A DNA stretch of 28,617 nt from Marinospirillum sp. (lineage in GTDB: Bacteria; Pseudomonadota; Gammaproteobacteria; Pseudomonadales; Halomonadaceae): contig SKOQ01000074.1 of assembly GCA_007119985.1 (NCBI GenBank), positions 1-28,617 on the forward strand. Reading direction: 5' to 3'. Below the pieces are notes generated by a model. That model was not told the origin of the DNA, did no database searches, and saw only the letters and a list, made by a program, of their open reading frames with translations. Positions 1 through 7,351 of this stretch are shown here, in pieces (within the stretch, counting starts at the first letter, position 1; each line of letters opens with the position of its first letter). A program made the position numbers and the translations under genes.

Positions 1-1430
1 AATTTGAGCAGCTTCAGGGTATGGGCATCGACAGTATAGATATGAAAAAGATCATGCTGAGTCAGTCCAACCGCATGACCAAACTCAGGCAGGTAGCGCC
101 CTAAAATGCCATAGCGACTCATCCGGCGAAGTTGCAACGCAACATTGCCCTCACTGCGCAATAAGGCCATAAATAGGCTGCGTGCGCGCAAATCGCGCCG
201 AAAGGCTTCATCAACCAAGTAACGGGCATCACGAATAGCGCGGATGGTTGTCGCACGCACGCCTTGAATTTCTGGGTGCTGCGCCATCAACAAAAAGATC
301 TCGATCAGAGCAAAGGGCTGCAGCTCAAAAACATCGGGCGATCTGGCCTCAATAAACTGCTCTGCAATGTGGAAGCGGCGGTTCAAAATACGTGGCGGCT
401 CAGCGGGTGCAGCGGGAGAAAGCAAAGCCTGCTCAAAATGCTGCAGCAGCACATCATTCAGCTCGCTTAAGCTGGTGACCACCCGATAATAGCGCTTCAT
501 AAATTGCTCAACAGCCAAGCGTTTATCGGTATCCAAATAGCCAAATAACATCGCCAGTTGGCGCTGATAATCAAACAGCAAGCGATCTTCAGCCCGTGGC
601 GCCAAAAGGTGAAGAGCAAAGCGCACCTGCCATAAAAAGCACTGCCCCTGCTCTAAAATGCGCATTTCACTGGTGGTTAAAAAGCCAGACGAGAGCAGAT
701 CTTGCAAGGAATCAGCTTGGAAATGTCGCTTCACAACCCAGCCAATCATTTGAATATCACGCAGGCCGCCCGGCGAGCTTTTGACGTTCGGTTCAAGATG
801 ATATTCGCTATTGTTAAAACGATGATGTCGCGCGATCTGCTCTTGCCACTTCGCCTTAAAGAACTTGGCCGAAGGCCACATGCATTCGGTGCTTAAGCGC
901 TGCACCATTTCTTGGCGCAAGGCATCCTCGCCTGCCAGGGTTCGATTTTCAGAGAGATTAGTGATCACGGTTAAATCAGCACGGGCCTCACGCTCACAAT
1001 CATTGAGCGAGCGGACACTCTGCCCGACATCCAGCTTGATATCCCATAAGAGAGTAATCAAAGCCGTGAGCTGTTCACGCACTGGCTCATCATCATCTTG
1101 CTTCAACAAAAACAATAAATCGATATCGGATTGAGGATGCAGTTCACCGCGACCATAGCCACCGACAGCCAGCAGTGCGATCTCACCCTCTGGCCATTCA
1201 AAAAGCGACCAGATGACCTTCAGCAGCTGATCCATGGCCCAAGCACGGCCATAGACCAGATCACGAATATCCGCACCATCATAAAAGGCTTGAGCCAGTC
1301 GCTGATCAATAACGCCCAAGGCTTTTTTGAGTAGCACGATGCGTGGCTCTTGCGCGGCCTGTAGTTGGGCCTGCAGCTTCACAAAATCATAGAGCTGAAC
1401 ATCGGGTTGAAAGCGATAAACCGAACTCAT
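1..1430 (-). CDS. glnD: Bifunctional uridylyltransferase / uridylyl-removing enzyme GlnD (partial, C-terminus outside window)
   Basis: The frame is open from an ATG at 1430-1428 to the window edge, giving about 476 residues of a protein usually near 880-900, so roughly half is visible. Residues 90-106 carry the nucleotidyltransferase signature GGYGRGELHPQSDIDLL, with the two metal-binding aspartates intact. The segment LTQHDLFHIYTVDAH near 456-470 is the start of the HD domain that removes UMP. The C-terminal ACT domains lie outside. In this family the enzyme senses glutamine and uridylylates or deuridylylates PII (GlnB/GlnK), setting nitrogen assimilation. The start is supported by AAGGAG five bases upstream. 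It sits 41 bases downstream of map on the same strand, as in E. coli, and is probably co-transcribed with it. No frame break is seen in the visible part. Confidence 0.96.
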   Translation of the reverse strand, partial: MSSVYRFQPDVQLYDFVKLQAQLQAAQEPRIVLLKKALGVIDQRLAQAFYDGADIRDLVYGRAWAMDQLLKVIWSLFEWPEGEIALLAVGGYGRGELHPQSDIDLLFLLKQDDDEPVREQLTALITLLWDIKLDVGQSVRSLNDCEREARADLTVITNLSENRTLAGEDALRQEMVQRLSTECMWPSAKFFKAKWQEQIARHHRFNNSEYHLEPNVKSSPGGLRDIQMIGWVVKRHFQADSLQDLLSSGFLTTSEMRILEQGQCFLWQVRFALHLLAPRAEDRLLFDYQRQLAMLFGYLDTDKRLAVEQFMKRYYRVVTSLSELNDVLLQHFEQALLSPAAPAEPPRILNRRFHIAEQFIEARSPDVFELQPFALIEIFLLMAQHPEIQGVRATTIRAIRDARYLVDEAFRRDLRARSLFMALLRSEGNVALQLRRMSRYGILGRYLPEFGHAVGLTQHDLFHIYTVDAHTLKLLK

Positions 1431-1439
1431 GATTGCTCC

Positions 1440-1464
1440 TTGGCCGCGTGCAGGTGAAGGCCAA
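1440..1464 (-). other. Inverted repeat between map and glnD, touching the glnD ribosome-binding site
   Basis: TTGGCC (1440-1445) and GGCCAA (1459-1464) form a 6-bp stem with a 13-base loop in the 41-base map-glnD gap. On the minus strand the last two A residues of the stem are also the first two of the AAGGAG ribosome-binding site of glnD. There is no U-run, so it is not a simple terminator. It could mildly shield the glnD start or protect mRNA ends. The function is inferred. Confidence 0.4.
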
Positions 1465-1471
1465 ACATGAA

Positions 1472-2245
1472 CTAGAAGTGTTCTTCTTGGCGTCGAGTTA
1501 AGACCTCAACACCCTCCGCTGTGACCAGAAGAGTATGTTCCCATTGTGCAGAGAGGCTGTGATCCTTGGTGACCACCGTCCAACCATCTTTGAGCAGCTT
1601 ACAGTGACGCTGGCCTGCATTAATCATCGGCTCAATGGTTAGGCACATGCCTTCTTTTAAGACGACATCGGTTCGCTGGGTATAGCCATCGTAATGCAAC
1701 ACCTGCGGATCTTCGTGAAAAACCGCGCCAATACCATGACCGCAATATTCTTGCACGACCGCAAAGCGCTCCTTCTTTGCCATCTCAGCGATCGTCTGAC
1801 CGATGGTGGAGAGGCGTGTGCCTGGACGCACCAAATCTATCGCTGCATACAGGGCTTGCTGGGTAAATTCACACAGGCGACGCGCCATAATACTCGGTTC
1901 GCCAACATAGAACATTTTACTGGTATCGCCGTGATAACCTTCAACGATGACCGTGACATCAATGTTAACGATATCGCCTTTTTTGAGCAGCTTGGCATCA
2001 TCTGGGATACCGTGACAGATCACATGGTTCACCGAAGTACAGATCGACTTAGGAAAGCCATGATAATTCAGCGGCGCAGGAATCGCCCCGCGCTCGACGA
2101 TATACTGGTGACTTATTCGGTCTAACTCTCCCGTACTGACCCCAGGCTGGATATAAGGCTCCAGCATTTCCAGCACCTCGGCAGCCAAACGACCAGCGGC
2201 GCGCATCTTGACGATTTCATCCGCCGTTTTAATAGGGATATTCAT
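1472..2245 (-). CDS. map: Methionine aminopeptidase, type I
   Basis: The 257-residue protein (E. coli Map has 264) removes the initiator methionine from nascent proteins in the cytosol. The dinuclear metal ligands are visible as D96, D107, H170, E205 and E236, and the substrate-binding H78 lies in CHGIPDD. The C-terminal half contains EYCGHGIG, a family hallmark. I chose the ATG at 2245 because the sequence from MNIPIKTADEIVKMR aligns with family N-termini. The open frame runs on to 2374, but that extension is unrelated to Map and overlaps the promoter. The gene is divergent from rpsB and followed by glnD. A -10-like TATAAA at 2279-2274 on this strand would give a leader of only about 20 bases. 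Confidence 0.97.
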   Translation of the reverse strand: MNIPIKTADEIVKMRAAGRLAAEVLEMLEPYIQPGVSTGELDRISHQYIVERGAIPAPLNYHGFPKSICTSVNHVICHGIPDDAKLLKKGDIVNIDVTVIVEGYHGDTSKMFYVGEPSIMARRLCEFTQQALYAAIDLVRPGTRLSTIGQTIAEMAKKERFAVVQEYCGHGIGAVFHEDPQVLHYDGYTQRTDVVLKEGMCLTIEPMINAGQRHCKLLKDGWTVVTKDHSLSAQWEHTLLVTAEGVEVLTRRQEEHF

Positions 2246-2272
2246 AATCTTAAGCTCTGTCTTGGATGAATG

Positions 2273-2303
2273 CTTTATATCGAAGCGGCTTTGTGCTATA
2301 AAG
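2273..2303. promoter_or_regulatory. Symmetric sigma-70-type promoter between map and rpsB
   Basis: On the plus strand TTTATA (2274-2279) and TATAAA (2297-2302) are separated by exactly 17 bases. A TG one base before the -10 makes it an extended -10, and a GC-rich discriminator follows, typical of growth-rate-controlled ribosomal promoters. The same two hexamers read identically on the minus strand, because CTTTATA and TATAAAG are reverse complements, so it could also drive map. Predicted starts are near 2309 for rpsB and near 2267 for map. The motif is seen directly; activity in either direction is inferred. Confidence 0.6.
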
Positions 2304-2308
2304 TGCGC

Positions 2309-2566
2309 GCTCGAAAGAACCCCCGAAGGATACGGCAAGGCTAAGACGAAGGCAAATCCTCCCGTTCTAGTCAACTTTTGTCCGCCAAGGTGTTGTTTTT
2401 CTCGAACCAGTGCAAGCCATCAGGCTCAGCACTTAAACCAAGTCACACATAGACCGACACAGTCATCTGGGTGCCAAAACTGGCCTTGCAACCTGATTCT
2501 TGCAAGCCAGCTGAGGTTGATGGCTGGGGTGTATGGAGGCCTAACCCTAATATTCGGAGTTTTATC
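2309..2566 (+). promoter_or_regulatory. Long structured 5' leader of rpsB (S2 leader / t44-like region)
   Basis: About 258 bases separate the predicted start site from the rpsB ATG, with no credible gene. The position between map and rpsB is that of the E. coli t44 RNA, now regarded as the S2-binding autoregulatory leader of rpsB. The proximal part holds a strong hairpin: CTGG (2480-2483) and CTTGCAA (2485-2491) pair with TTGCAAG (2500-2506) and CCAG (2507-2510), leaving one bulged C. A competing stem pairs CCAGC (2507-2511) with GCTGG (2523-2527), and GGGT (2527-2530) can pair with ACCC (2544-2547) just before the GGAG ribosome-binding site at 2556-2559. Assignment to the S2 leader family rests on position and structure, not on a covariance search. 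In the distal half (2309-2440) I see no clear element. Confidence 0.65.
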
Positions 2567-3298
2567 ATGTCTCAAGTTTCAATGCGCGATCTGTTGCAAG
2601 CCGGTGCTCACTTTGGTCACCAAACTCGTTACTGGAACCCCAAGATGGGCAAGTACATCTTCGGTGCACGTAACAAGATCCACATCATCAACTTGGAAAA
2701 AACCGTTCCTGCCATGAACGAAGCGATCAGCTTTGTTGAGAAACTGGCTAACGGCAAAAACAAGATTCTGTTTGTTGGCACCAAGCGCGCGGCCAGCAAA
2801 ATCATCCGTGAAGAAGCAGACCGGGTGAACATGCCTTATGTCAACCACCGCTGGTTGGGCGGCATGCTGACGAACTACAAAACCATTCGTCAGTCTATCC
2901 GTCGTCTGCGTGACTTAGAAACGCAACAGCAAGATGGCACCTTTGACAAGCTGACCAAAAAAGAAGTGCTGATGAACCAGCGCGAAATGGAAAAGCTGGA
3001 GCGTTCTATCGGTGGTATCAAAAACATGGGCGGCCTGCCTGATGCGCTGTTCGTTGTTGACGTTGACCACGAGCGTCTGGCCATCAACGAAGCGAACAAG
3101 CTGGGCATTCCTGTCATCGGTATCGTTGATACCAACTCTAACCCAGATGGCGTTGACTTCGTTATTCCTGGTAACGATGACGCGATCCGTGCCGTGAAGC
3201 TCTACGTCAGCGCGATTGCCAATGCATGCAGCAAAGCCGGTGACGCTACACCAGAAGAACTGGTAGAAGTCGCTGCTGAAGATCACGCTGCAGAATAA
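2567..3298 (+). CDS. rpsB: 30S ribosomal protein S2
   Basis: The 243-residue protein (E. coli S2 has 241) binds late to the 30S head-body junction and is needed for S1 attachment. It is recognised from the N-terminus MSQVSMRDLLQAGAHFGHQT and from segments such as GKYIFGARNKIHIINLEKT and NHRWLGGMLTNY. The start at 2567 is set by GGAG at 2556-2559 and family alignment; the open frame begins upstream at 2471 but that part is leader. Codon use is strongly biased toward favoured codons (CGT for Arg, CTG for Leu), as expected for a highly expressed gene. It is followed after 29 bases by tsf, forming the conserved rpsB-tsf unit. Regulation is probably through the S2-responsive leader. Confidence 0.99.
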   Translation: MSQVSMRDLLQAGAHFGHQTRYWNPKMGKYIFGARNKIHIINLEKTVPAMNEAISFVEKLANGKNKILFVGTKRAASKIIREEADRVNMPYVNHRWLGGMLTNYKTIRQSIRRLRDLETQQQDGTFDKLTKKEVLMNQREMEKLERSIGGIKNMGGLPDALFVVDVDHERLAINEANKLGIPVIGIVDTNSNPDGVDFVIPGNDDAIRAVKLYVSAIANACSKAGDATPEELVEVAAEDHAAE

Positions 3299-3327
3299 TT
3301 TTTAACATCTCAACAAGGGGATAGAAC

Positions 3328-4191
3328 ATGGCTGCCATTAGCGCCTCCCAAGTGAAAGAATTACGCGAGCGTACTGGTCTGGCAATGATGGAGTGCAAAA
3401 AAGCACTCCAAGAAGCCGACGGTGACATCGAGCTGGCGATTGAAAACCTGCGCAAATCTTCAGGTCTGAAAGCCGCTAAGAAAGCTGGCCGTATCGCTGC
3501 TGAAGGTGCGATCGCGACTCGCGTTGCTGCCGACGGTAGCTACGGCGTGATGATCGAAATCAACTCTGAAACTGATTTCGTTGCACGTGATGACAACTTC
3601 CTGAACTTCGTTAGCCAAGTCGCTGAAAAGCTGCTCGAAACACGCGAAACCGACGTTGCCGCACTGACTGCTGGCGAGCTGGAATCAGCACGTGAAGCAC
3701 TGGTACAAAAAATCGGCGAGAACATCACTGTACGTCGTGCCGTTGTTGTTGAAGGCGAAGTGATTGGTGAGTATGTTCACGGTGGCCGTATTGGCGTGCT
3801 GACACAACTGAAAGGTGGCACTCAAGAAGCCGCTAAAGACGTTGCCATGCATGCTGCTGCTGTTAACCCACGCGTCTGCAAGCCTGAAGACATGCCTCAA
3901 GAAGTGCTGGATAAAGAAAAAGAAATTATCCTGGCGCAACCTGATATGGCTGGCAAGCCTGCCGAGATCGCTGAGAAGATGGTCGGTGGCCGCATCAAGA
4001 AGTTCTTGGCTGAAAACAGCCTGACTGAGCAAGCTTTCATCAAAAACCCAGATCAAACTGTCGCGGCTTATGTTAAAGCGGCTGGTGGTGAGCTGGTGAG
4101 CTTTGTTCGCTTTGAAGTTGGCGAAGGCATTGAAAAAGAAGAAGTGGATTTTGCTGCTGAGGTAGCTGCACAAGCAGCGGCGAGCAAGTAA
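3328..4191 (+). CDS. tsf: Translation elongation factor Ts
   Basis: The 287-residue protein (E. coli EF-Ts has 283) exchanges GDP for GTP on EF-Tu. The N-terminal UBA-like domain begins AISASQVKELRERTGLAMMEC. The EF-Tu-contacting TDFVARD motif is at residues 82-88. The C-terminal segment GGRIKKFLAENSLTEQAF is typical of the family. AAGGGG at 3315-3320, seven bases before the ATG, supports the start. It is the second gene of the rpsB-tsf unit and is closed by a strong terminator 50 bases downstream. Confidence 0.99.
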   Translation: MAAISASQVKELRERTGLAMMECKKALQEADGDIELAIENLRKSSGLKAAKKAGRIAAEGAIATRVAADGSYGVMIEINSETDFVARDDNFLNFVSQVAEKLLETRETDVAALTAGELESAREALVQKIGENITVRRAVVVEGEVIGEYVHGGRIGVLTQLKGGTQEAAKDVAMHAAAVNPRVCKPEDMPQEVLDKEKEIILAQPDMAGKPAEIAEKMVGGRIKKFLAENSLTEQAFIKNPDQTVAAYVKAAGGELVSFVRFEVGEGIEKEEVDFAAEVAAQAAASK

Positions 4192-4242
4192 GGCCCTTCT
4201 TGTCTCGGATTTCACCCAGTGGAATCATAGAGACACCTACAG

Positions 4243-4272
4243 AAACGTGCTGGCTCCAACCAGCACGTTTTT
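4243..4272 (+). terminator. Rho-independent terminator after tsf
   Basis: AAACGTGCTGG (4243-4253) pairs perfectly with CCAGCACGTTT (4260-4270) around the loop CTCCAA, and the stem runs into TTTTT (4268-4272). This 11-bp perfect stem with U-run should separate rpsB-tsf from pyrH-frr. Confidence 0.93.
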
Positions 4273-4384
4273 GCGCAACTGGAGCTTTAGCTTCCTGCTC
4301 CGCTTGCGCGTCCGCATGATCAACCTGATGCCACTCGCTGTGAGCAGGGCAGCAGGGATATTCGACCCAGCCAGGAGACCGAGA

Positions 4385-5122
4385 ATGAACACCAATGAAC
4401 GCAACGCCAAATATAAGCGTATTCTGCTGAAGCTCAGTGGCGAAGCCCTGATGGGAGATCAAGAGTTTGGCATTGATCCCAAGGTGCTTGACCGCATGGC
4501 GCTGGAAATAGGCCAGCTGGTCGGTATCGGTGTTCAGATCGGGCTGGTGATCGGTGGAGGCAACCTCTTCCGTGGTGCCGCCTTACATGCCGCCGGCATG
4601 GAAAGGGTGACAGGCGATCACATGGGCATGCTGGCGACAGTCATGAATGGTTTGGCGATGCGCGATGCACTAGAACGCTGTAATATTCGCACGCGAGTCA
4701 TGTCAGCGATCCCAATGAGCGGTGTGGTCGAGCATTATGATCGTCGCTCCGCGATTCGCTATCTGACCGCAAGTGATGTCGTGATTTTTGCAGCCGGCAC
4801 GGGCAATCCCTTTTTCACCACCGACTCAGCCGCCTGCTTGCGGGGTATTGAAGTCGATGCAGATGTCGTGATCAAAGCCACCAAGGTCGATGGTGTGTAT
4901 GATAAAGATCCAGTGCGCTATCCAGACGCTGTTAAGTACCAACGCTTGAGCTACGACGAAGCCTTGGATCAAAAGCTGGAAGTGATGGATCTGACCGCCA
5001 TCTGCTTGGTCCGCGATCAAGGCATGCCGGTTCGGGTTTTTAATATGAACAAACCTGGTGCGCTCCTCAATCTGGTGGTGGGCGGCCAAGAAGGCACTCT
5101 GATTGATCAGGGTGAAGCTTGA
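4385..5122 (+). CDS. pyrH: UMP kinase (uridylate kinase)
   Basis: The 245-residue amino-acid-kinase-fold enzyme (E. coli PyrH has 241) phosphorylates UMP to UDP in pyrimidine nucleotide synthesis, with GTP activation and UTP inhibition known in the family. Visible motifs are KLSGEAL near residues 16-22, VIGGGNLFRG at 55-64, and the FAAGTGNPFFTTDSAA nucleotide-binding segment in the middle. The ATG at 4385 is chosen because AGGAG lies at 4373-4377 with 7-base spacing; the open frame extends back to 4247 but would start inside the terminator. The 112 bases between the terminator and the ATG should hold a promoter, but no good -35/-10 pair was seen. frr follows after 19 bases. Confidence 0.98.
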   Translation: MNTNERNAKYKRILLKLSGEALMGDQEFGIDPKVLDRMALEIGQLVGIGVQIGLVIGGGNLFRGAALHAAGMERVTGDHMGMLATVMNGLAMRDALERCNIRTRVMSAIPMSGVVEHYDRRSAIRYLTASDVVIFAAGTGNPFFTTDSAACLRGIEVDADVVIKATKVDGVYDKDPVRYPDAVKYQRLSYDEALDQKLEVMDLTAICLVRDQGMPVRVFNMNKPGALLNLVVGGQEGTLIDQGEA

Positions 5123-5141
5123 TTCTAACGAGGCGAATACC

Positions 5142-5699
5142 GTGATTAACGAAATCAAAAAAGACACTCAAGAGCGCATGGACAAGTCCTTAGAGTCGCT
5201 CAGCACTGCATTTAACAAAATTCGTACTGGCCGAGCGCACCCCAGCATCCTTGACTCAGTGCGTGTGGACTACTACGGCAGCGATGTGCCGATCAGCCAG
5301 GTCGCCAATATCAATATTGAAGACAACCGCACCTTGGTGGTCATCCCGTGGGAAAAGAACCTCGTCCCTGCGGTTGAAAAGGCGATCATGAAATCAGATC
5401 TGGGCCTCAACCCCAACACGGCTGGCACCAACATTCGTGTCCCCATGCCGCCACTGACTGAAGAAACGCGCAAGGGCTATATCAAGCAAGCCAAGGCCGA
5501 AGCTGAGCATGCACGCGTTGCCGTGCGTAACATCCGCCGTGATGCTAATAACCAACTCAAGGCTTTGCTGAAGGATAAGGAGATCAGTGAAGACGAAGAG
5601 CGCCGCGCACAGGATGAAATCCAAAAGATGACCGATCAACATACCAGCGAGATCGATCGTACTTTGGCCAGCAAAGAAGAAGACTTGATGCAAATCTAG
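5142..5699 (+). CDS. frr: Ribosome recycling factor
   Basis: The 185-residue protein, exactly the E. coli length, splits post-termination ribosomes together with EF-G. It is recognised from KIRTGRAHPSILD, NPNTAGTNIRVPMPPLTEE and the highly conserved VAVRNIRRDANNQLKALLKD segment of the three-helix-bundle domain. I chose the GTG start at 5142 because GAGG at 5130-5133 is 8 bases upstream and the length then matches the family. The longer frame from 5103 overlaps pyrH and adds an unrelated N-terminus. It lies 19 bases after pyrH, probably co-transcribed, with a terminator 7 bases after its stop. Confidence 0.98.
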   Translation: MINEIKKDTQERMDKSLESLSTAFNKIRTGRAHPSILDSVRVDYYGSDVPISQVANINIEDNRTLVVIPWEKNLVPAVEKAIMKSDLGLNPNTAGTNIRVPMPPLTEETRKGYIKQAKAEAEHARVAVRNIRRDANNQLKALLKDKEISEDEERRAQDEIQKMTDQHTSEIDRTLASKEEDLMQI

Positions 5700-5706
5700 T
5701 GCGGTG

Positions 5707-5729
5707 GGGGTGCTCAGGCACCCCTTTCT
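5707..5729 (+). terminator. Probable rho-independent terminator after frr
   Basis: GGGGTGC (5707-5713) pairs with GCACCCC (5718-5724) around a TCAG tetraloop, followed by TTTCT. The 7-bp GC-rich stem with a short, imperfect U-tract suggests a moderately efficient terminator, perhaps letting some transcripts continue into uppS. Confidence 0.75.
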
Positions 5730-5797
5730 GCTCAGGATTCTGATTCAGCGGCTTGAGGTTTCACCTTGGGCGCACCATGCTAAGGATGCCGAATCTC

Positions 5798-6544
5798 ATG
5801 GCCGAACCCCAACTGACCAACCTCCCTCGCCATGTTGCCATTATTATGGATGGCAATAATCGCTGGGCCAAACAGCGCCATTTACCTGGCCTGGCTGGAC
5901 ACAAGGCCGGCGTTGAATCCGTGCGCGCGGTGATCGAAGTGGCTTTGCGTCAAGGCATCGAATACCTCACGCTCTTTGCTTTCTCTAGCGAGAACTGGTC
6001 TCGCCCGCAGGATGAAGTGTCGGGCCTGATGGAACTGTTCAAATGGGCCCTCAAACGCGAAGCCAAGCGTCTTAATAAATATCAAGTCCGCCTCAAAATC
6101 GTTGGTGATCGCAGCGCCTTCAGTGATGATTTACAGGAGCTGATGGCCAAGGCCGAGGCCCAAACTGATCACCATCGTAAGCTGACACTGATTATTGCGG
6201 CCAACTATGGCGGACGCTGGGATCTACTCCAAGCCACCCAAAAACTCTGCGCACTCAGTCAAAATGCCCAACTCGAACCAGACCAGATCACCGAAGCTAC
6301 CCTCGCCTCCCATCTGGCGCTCGCTGAGTTCCCTGACCCTGATCTGTGCATCCGCACCAGCGGTGAACAACGTATCAGTAACTTTCTGCTCTGGCAGATG
6401 GCCTATACCGAATTTGTTTTTCCTGAGCTGCACTGGCCAGACTTTCGTCAACAGGCCTTTTACGACACCCTCTGTGCCTTTGGCCAGCGTGAACGCCGCT
6501 TTGGTGGCCGTCAACCGGCAGCTCAACCGATCCAGCCTGAATAA
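5798..6544 (+). CDS. uppS: Undecaprenyl diphosphate synthase (cis-prenyltransferase)
   Basis: The 248-residue protein (E. coli UppS has 253) condenses isopentenyl diphosphates onto farnesyl diphosphate to make the C55 carrier for peptidoglycan and O-antigen. The signature RHVAIIMDGNNRWAK spans residues 11-25, with the catalytic Asp at 18. FAFSSENWSRP and the C-terminal RTSGEQRISNFLLWQ are also diagnostic, the latter holding substrate-binding residues. Start choice is uncertain. ATG codons occur at 5777, 5786 and 5798 and a TTG at 5753. I prefer 5798 because AAGGA at 5782-5786 precedes it and the length fits, though the 11-base spacing is long. cdsA follows after 9 bases, its ribosome-binding site overlapping the uppS stop. 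Confidence 0.95.
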   Translation: MAEPQLTNLPRHVAIIMDGNNRWAKQRHLPGLAGHKAGVESVRAVIEVALRQGIEYLTLFAFSSENWSRPQDEVSGLMELFKWALKREAKRLNKYQVRLKIVGDRSAFSDDLQELMAKAEAQTDHHRKLTLIIAANYGGRWDLLQATQKLCALSQNAQLEPDQITEATLASHLALAEFPDPDLCIRTSGEQRISNFLLWQMAYTEFVFPELHWPDFRQQAFYDTLCAFGQRERRFGGRQPAAQPIQPE

Positions 6545-6553
6545 GGAACCTCT

Positions 6554-7351
6554 ATGTTAAGGCAACGTCTTCTCACTGCGCTGATCCTCGCTCCTGTGGC
6601 GCTGTGGGGACTCTTTTATCTAAGCGGCCTATCTTTTGCGCTCTTTACTGGCCTCGTCATTGGCATCGCTGCCTGGGAATGGGCCCGCCTCTCGCAGCTG
6701 CCCCCACTCGGCCAGCTTCTCTACCCCGCGGCTATCCTCGCACTGCTGGCCAGCGCTTATCACCAGCCCCATTTGCAATATCAAGCTTTATGGATAGCCG
6801 CCATCTGGTGGCCCTTGGCGCTGATCCTTGTCATGACACACCCGCGTTGGGTGAGCTGGTGGCGCTGCCCTGCACGTCGTGCCTTCTTAGGCTTGATGGT
6901 GCTCATTCCTGCTTGGTGCGGCCTCCAGATTCTACGCGTGGATGGCATCTTCTGGCTGCTCTATGTTTTGCTGCTGACGTGGATTGCGGATATTGGAGCC
7001 TACTTTGCTGGCCGTGCTTTTGGTCGCCGCAAACTGGCTCCGGCGGTGAGCCCAGGTAAATCTTGGGAAGGCGTCTATGGCGGCCTACTGGGTACAAGCC
7101 TACTCAGCTTAAGCGCGGGCTACTATCTTCATTATGCTTGGCCAGAAATGCTTCAGCTGTGGCTGATCACTCTACTGATCACGGCGGCCTCTGTCTTAGG
7201 TGATTTGATGGAAAGCTTAATCAAGCGTGAAGCCGGCATGAAGGATTCCAGCCAGCTGCTCCCCGGTCATGGTGGCTTTATGGATCGCATTGATAGCCTC
7301 ACCTCGGCGGTGCCTCTTTTTGCGCTCCTGCTACTCTACGGGGGCCTCTAG
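6554..7351 (+). CDS. cdsA: Phosphatidate cytidylyltransferase (CDP-diglyceride synthase)
   Basis: The 265-residue integral membrane enzyme makes CDP-diacylglycerol from phosphatidic acid and CTP, the branch point for all phospholipids. It is strongly hydrophobic throughout, with several membrane helices (first near residues 8-35). The CdsA signature occupies residues 221-247: S-L-I-K-R, then K-D, then HGGFMDRID, with the catalytic aspartates. SPGKSWEGVYGG upstream is also conserved. AAGGA at 6543-6547 supports the ATG. The stop TAG overlaps the first base of the dxr GTG, so the two genes are probably translationally coupled. Confidence 0.97.
   Translation: MLRQRLLTALILAPVALWGLFYLSGLSFALFTGLVIGIAAWEWARLSQLPPLGQLLYPAAILALLASAYHQPHLQYQALWIAAIWWPLALILVMTHPRWVSWWRCPARRAFLGLMVLIPAWCGLQILRVDGIFWLLYVLLLTWIADIGAYFAGRAFGRRKLAPAVSPGKSWEGVYGGLLGTSLLSLSAGYYLHYAWPEMLQLWLITLLITAASVLGDLMESLIKREAGMKDSSQLLPGHGGFMDRIDSLTSAVPLFALLLLYGGL

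Noticed and set aside
1694..2125. Open frame of 143 codons on the plus strand opposite map
   Set aside because: Antisense to a certain gene, with no homology or ribosome-binding site.
2246..2374. 43-codon upstream extension of map
   Set aside because: It crosses the promoter element and encodes a sequence unlike any Map N-terminus; family alignment starts at 2245.
3685..4215. Open frame of 176 codons on the minus strand opposite tsf
   Set aside because: Antisense to tsf, whose strong codon bias removes stops on the other strand.
4247..4384. Upstream extension of pyrH
   Set aside because: It begins inside the tsf terminator stem and lies ahead of the AGGAG that fits the ATG at 4385.
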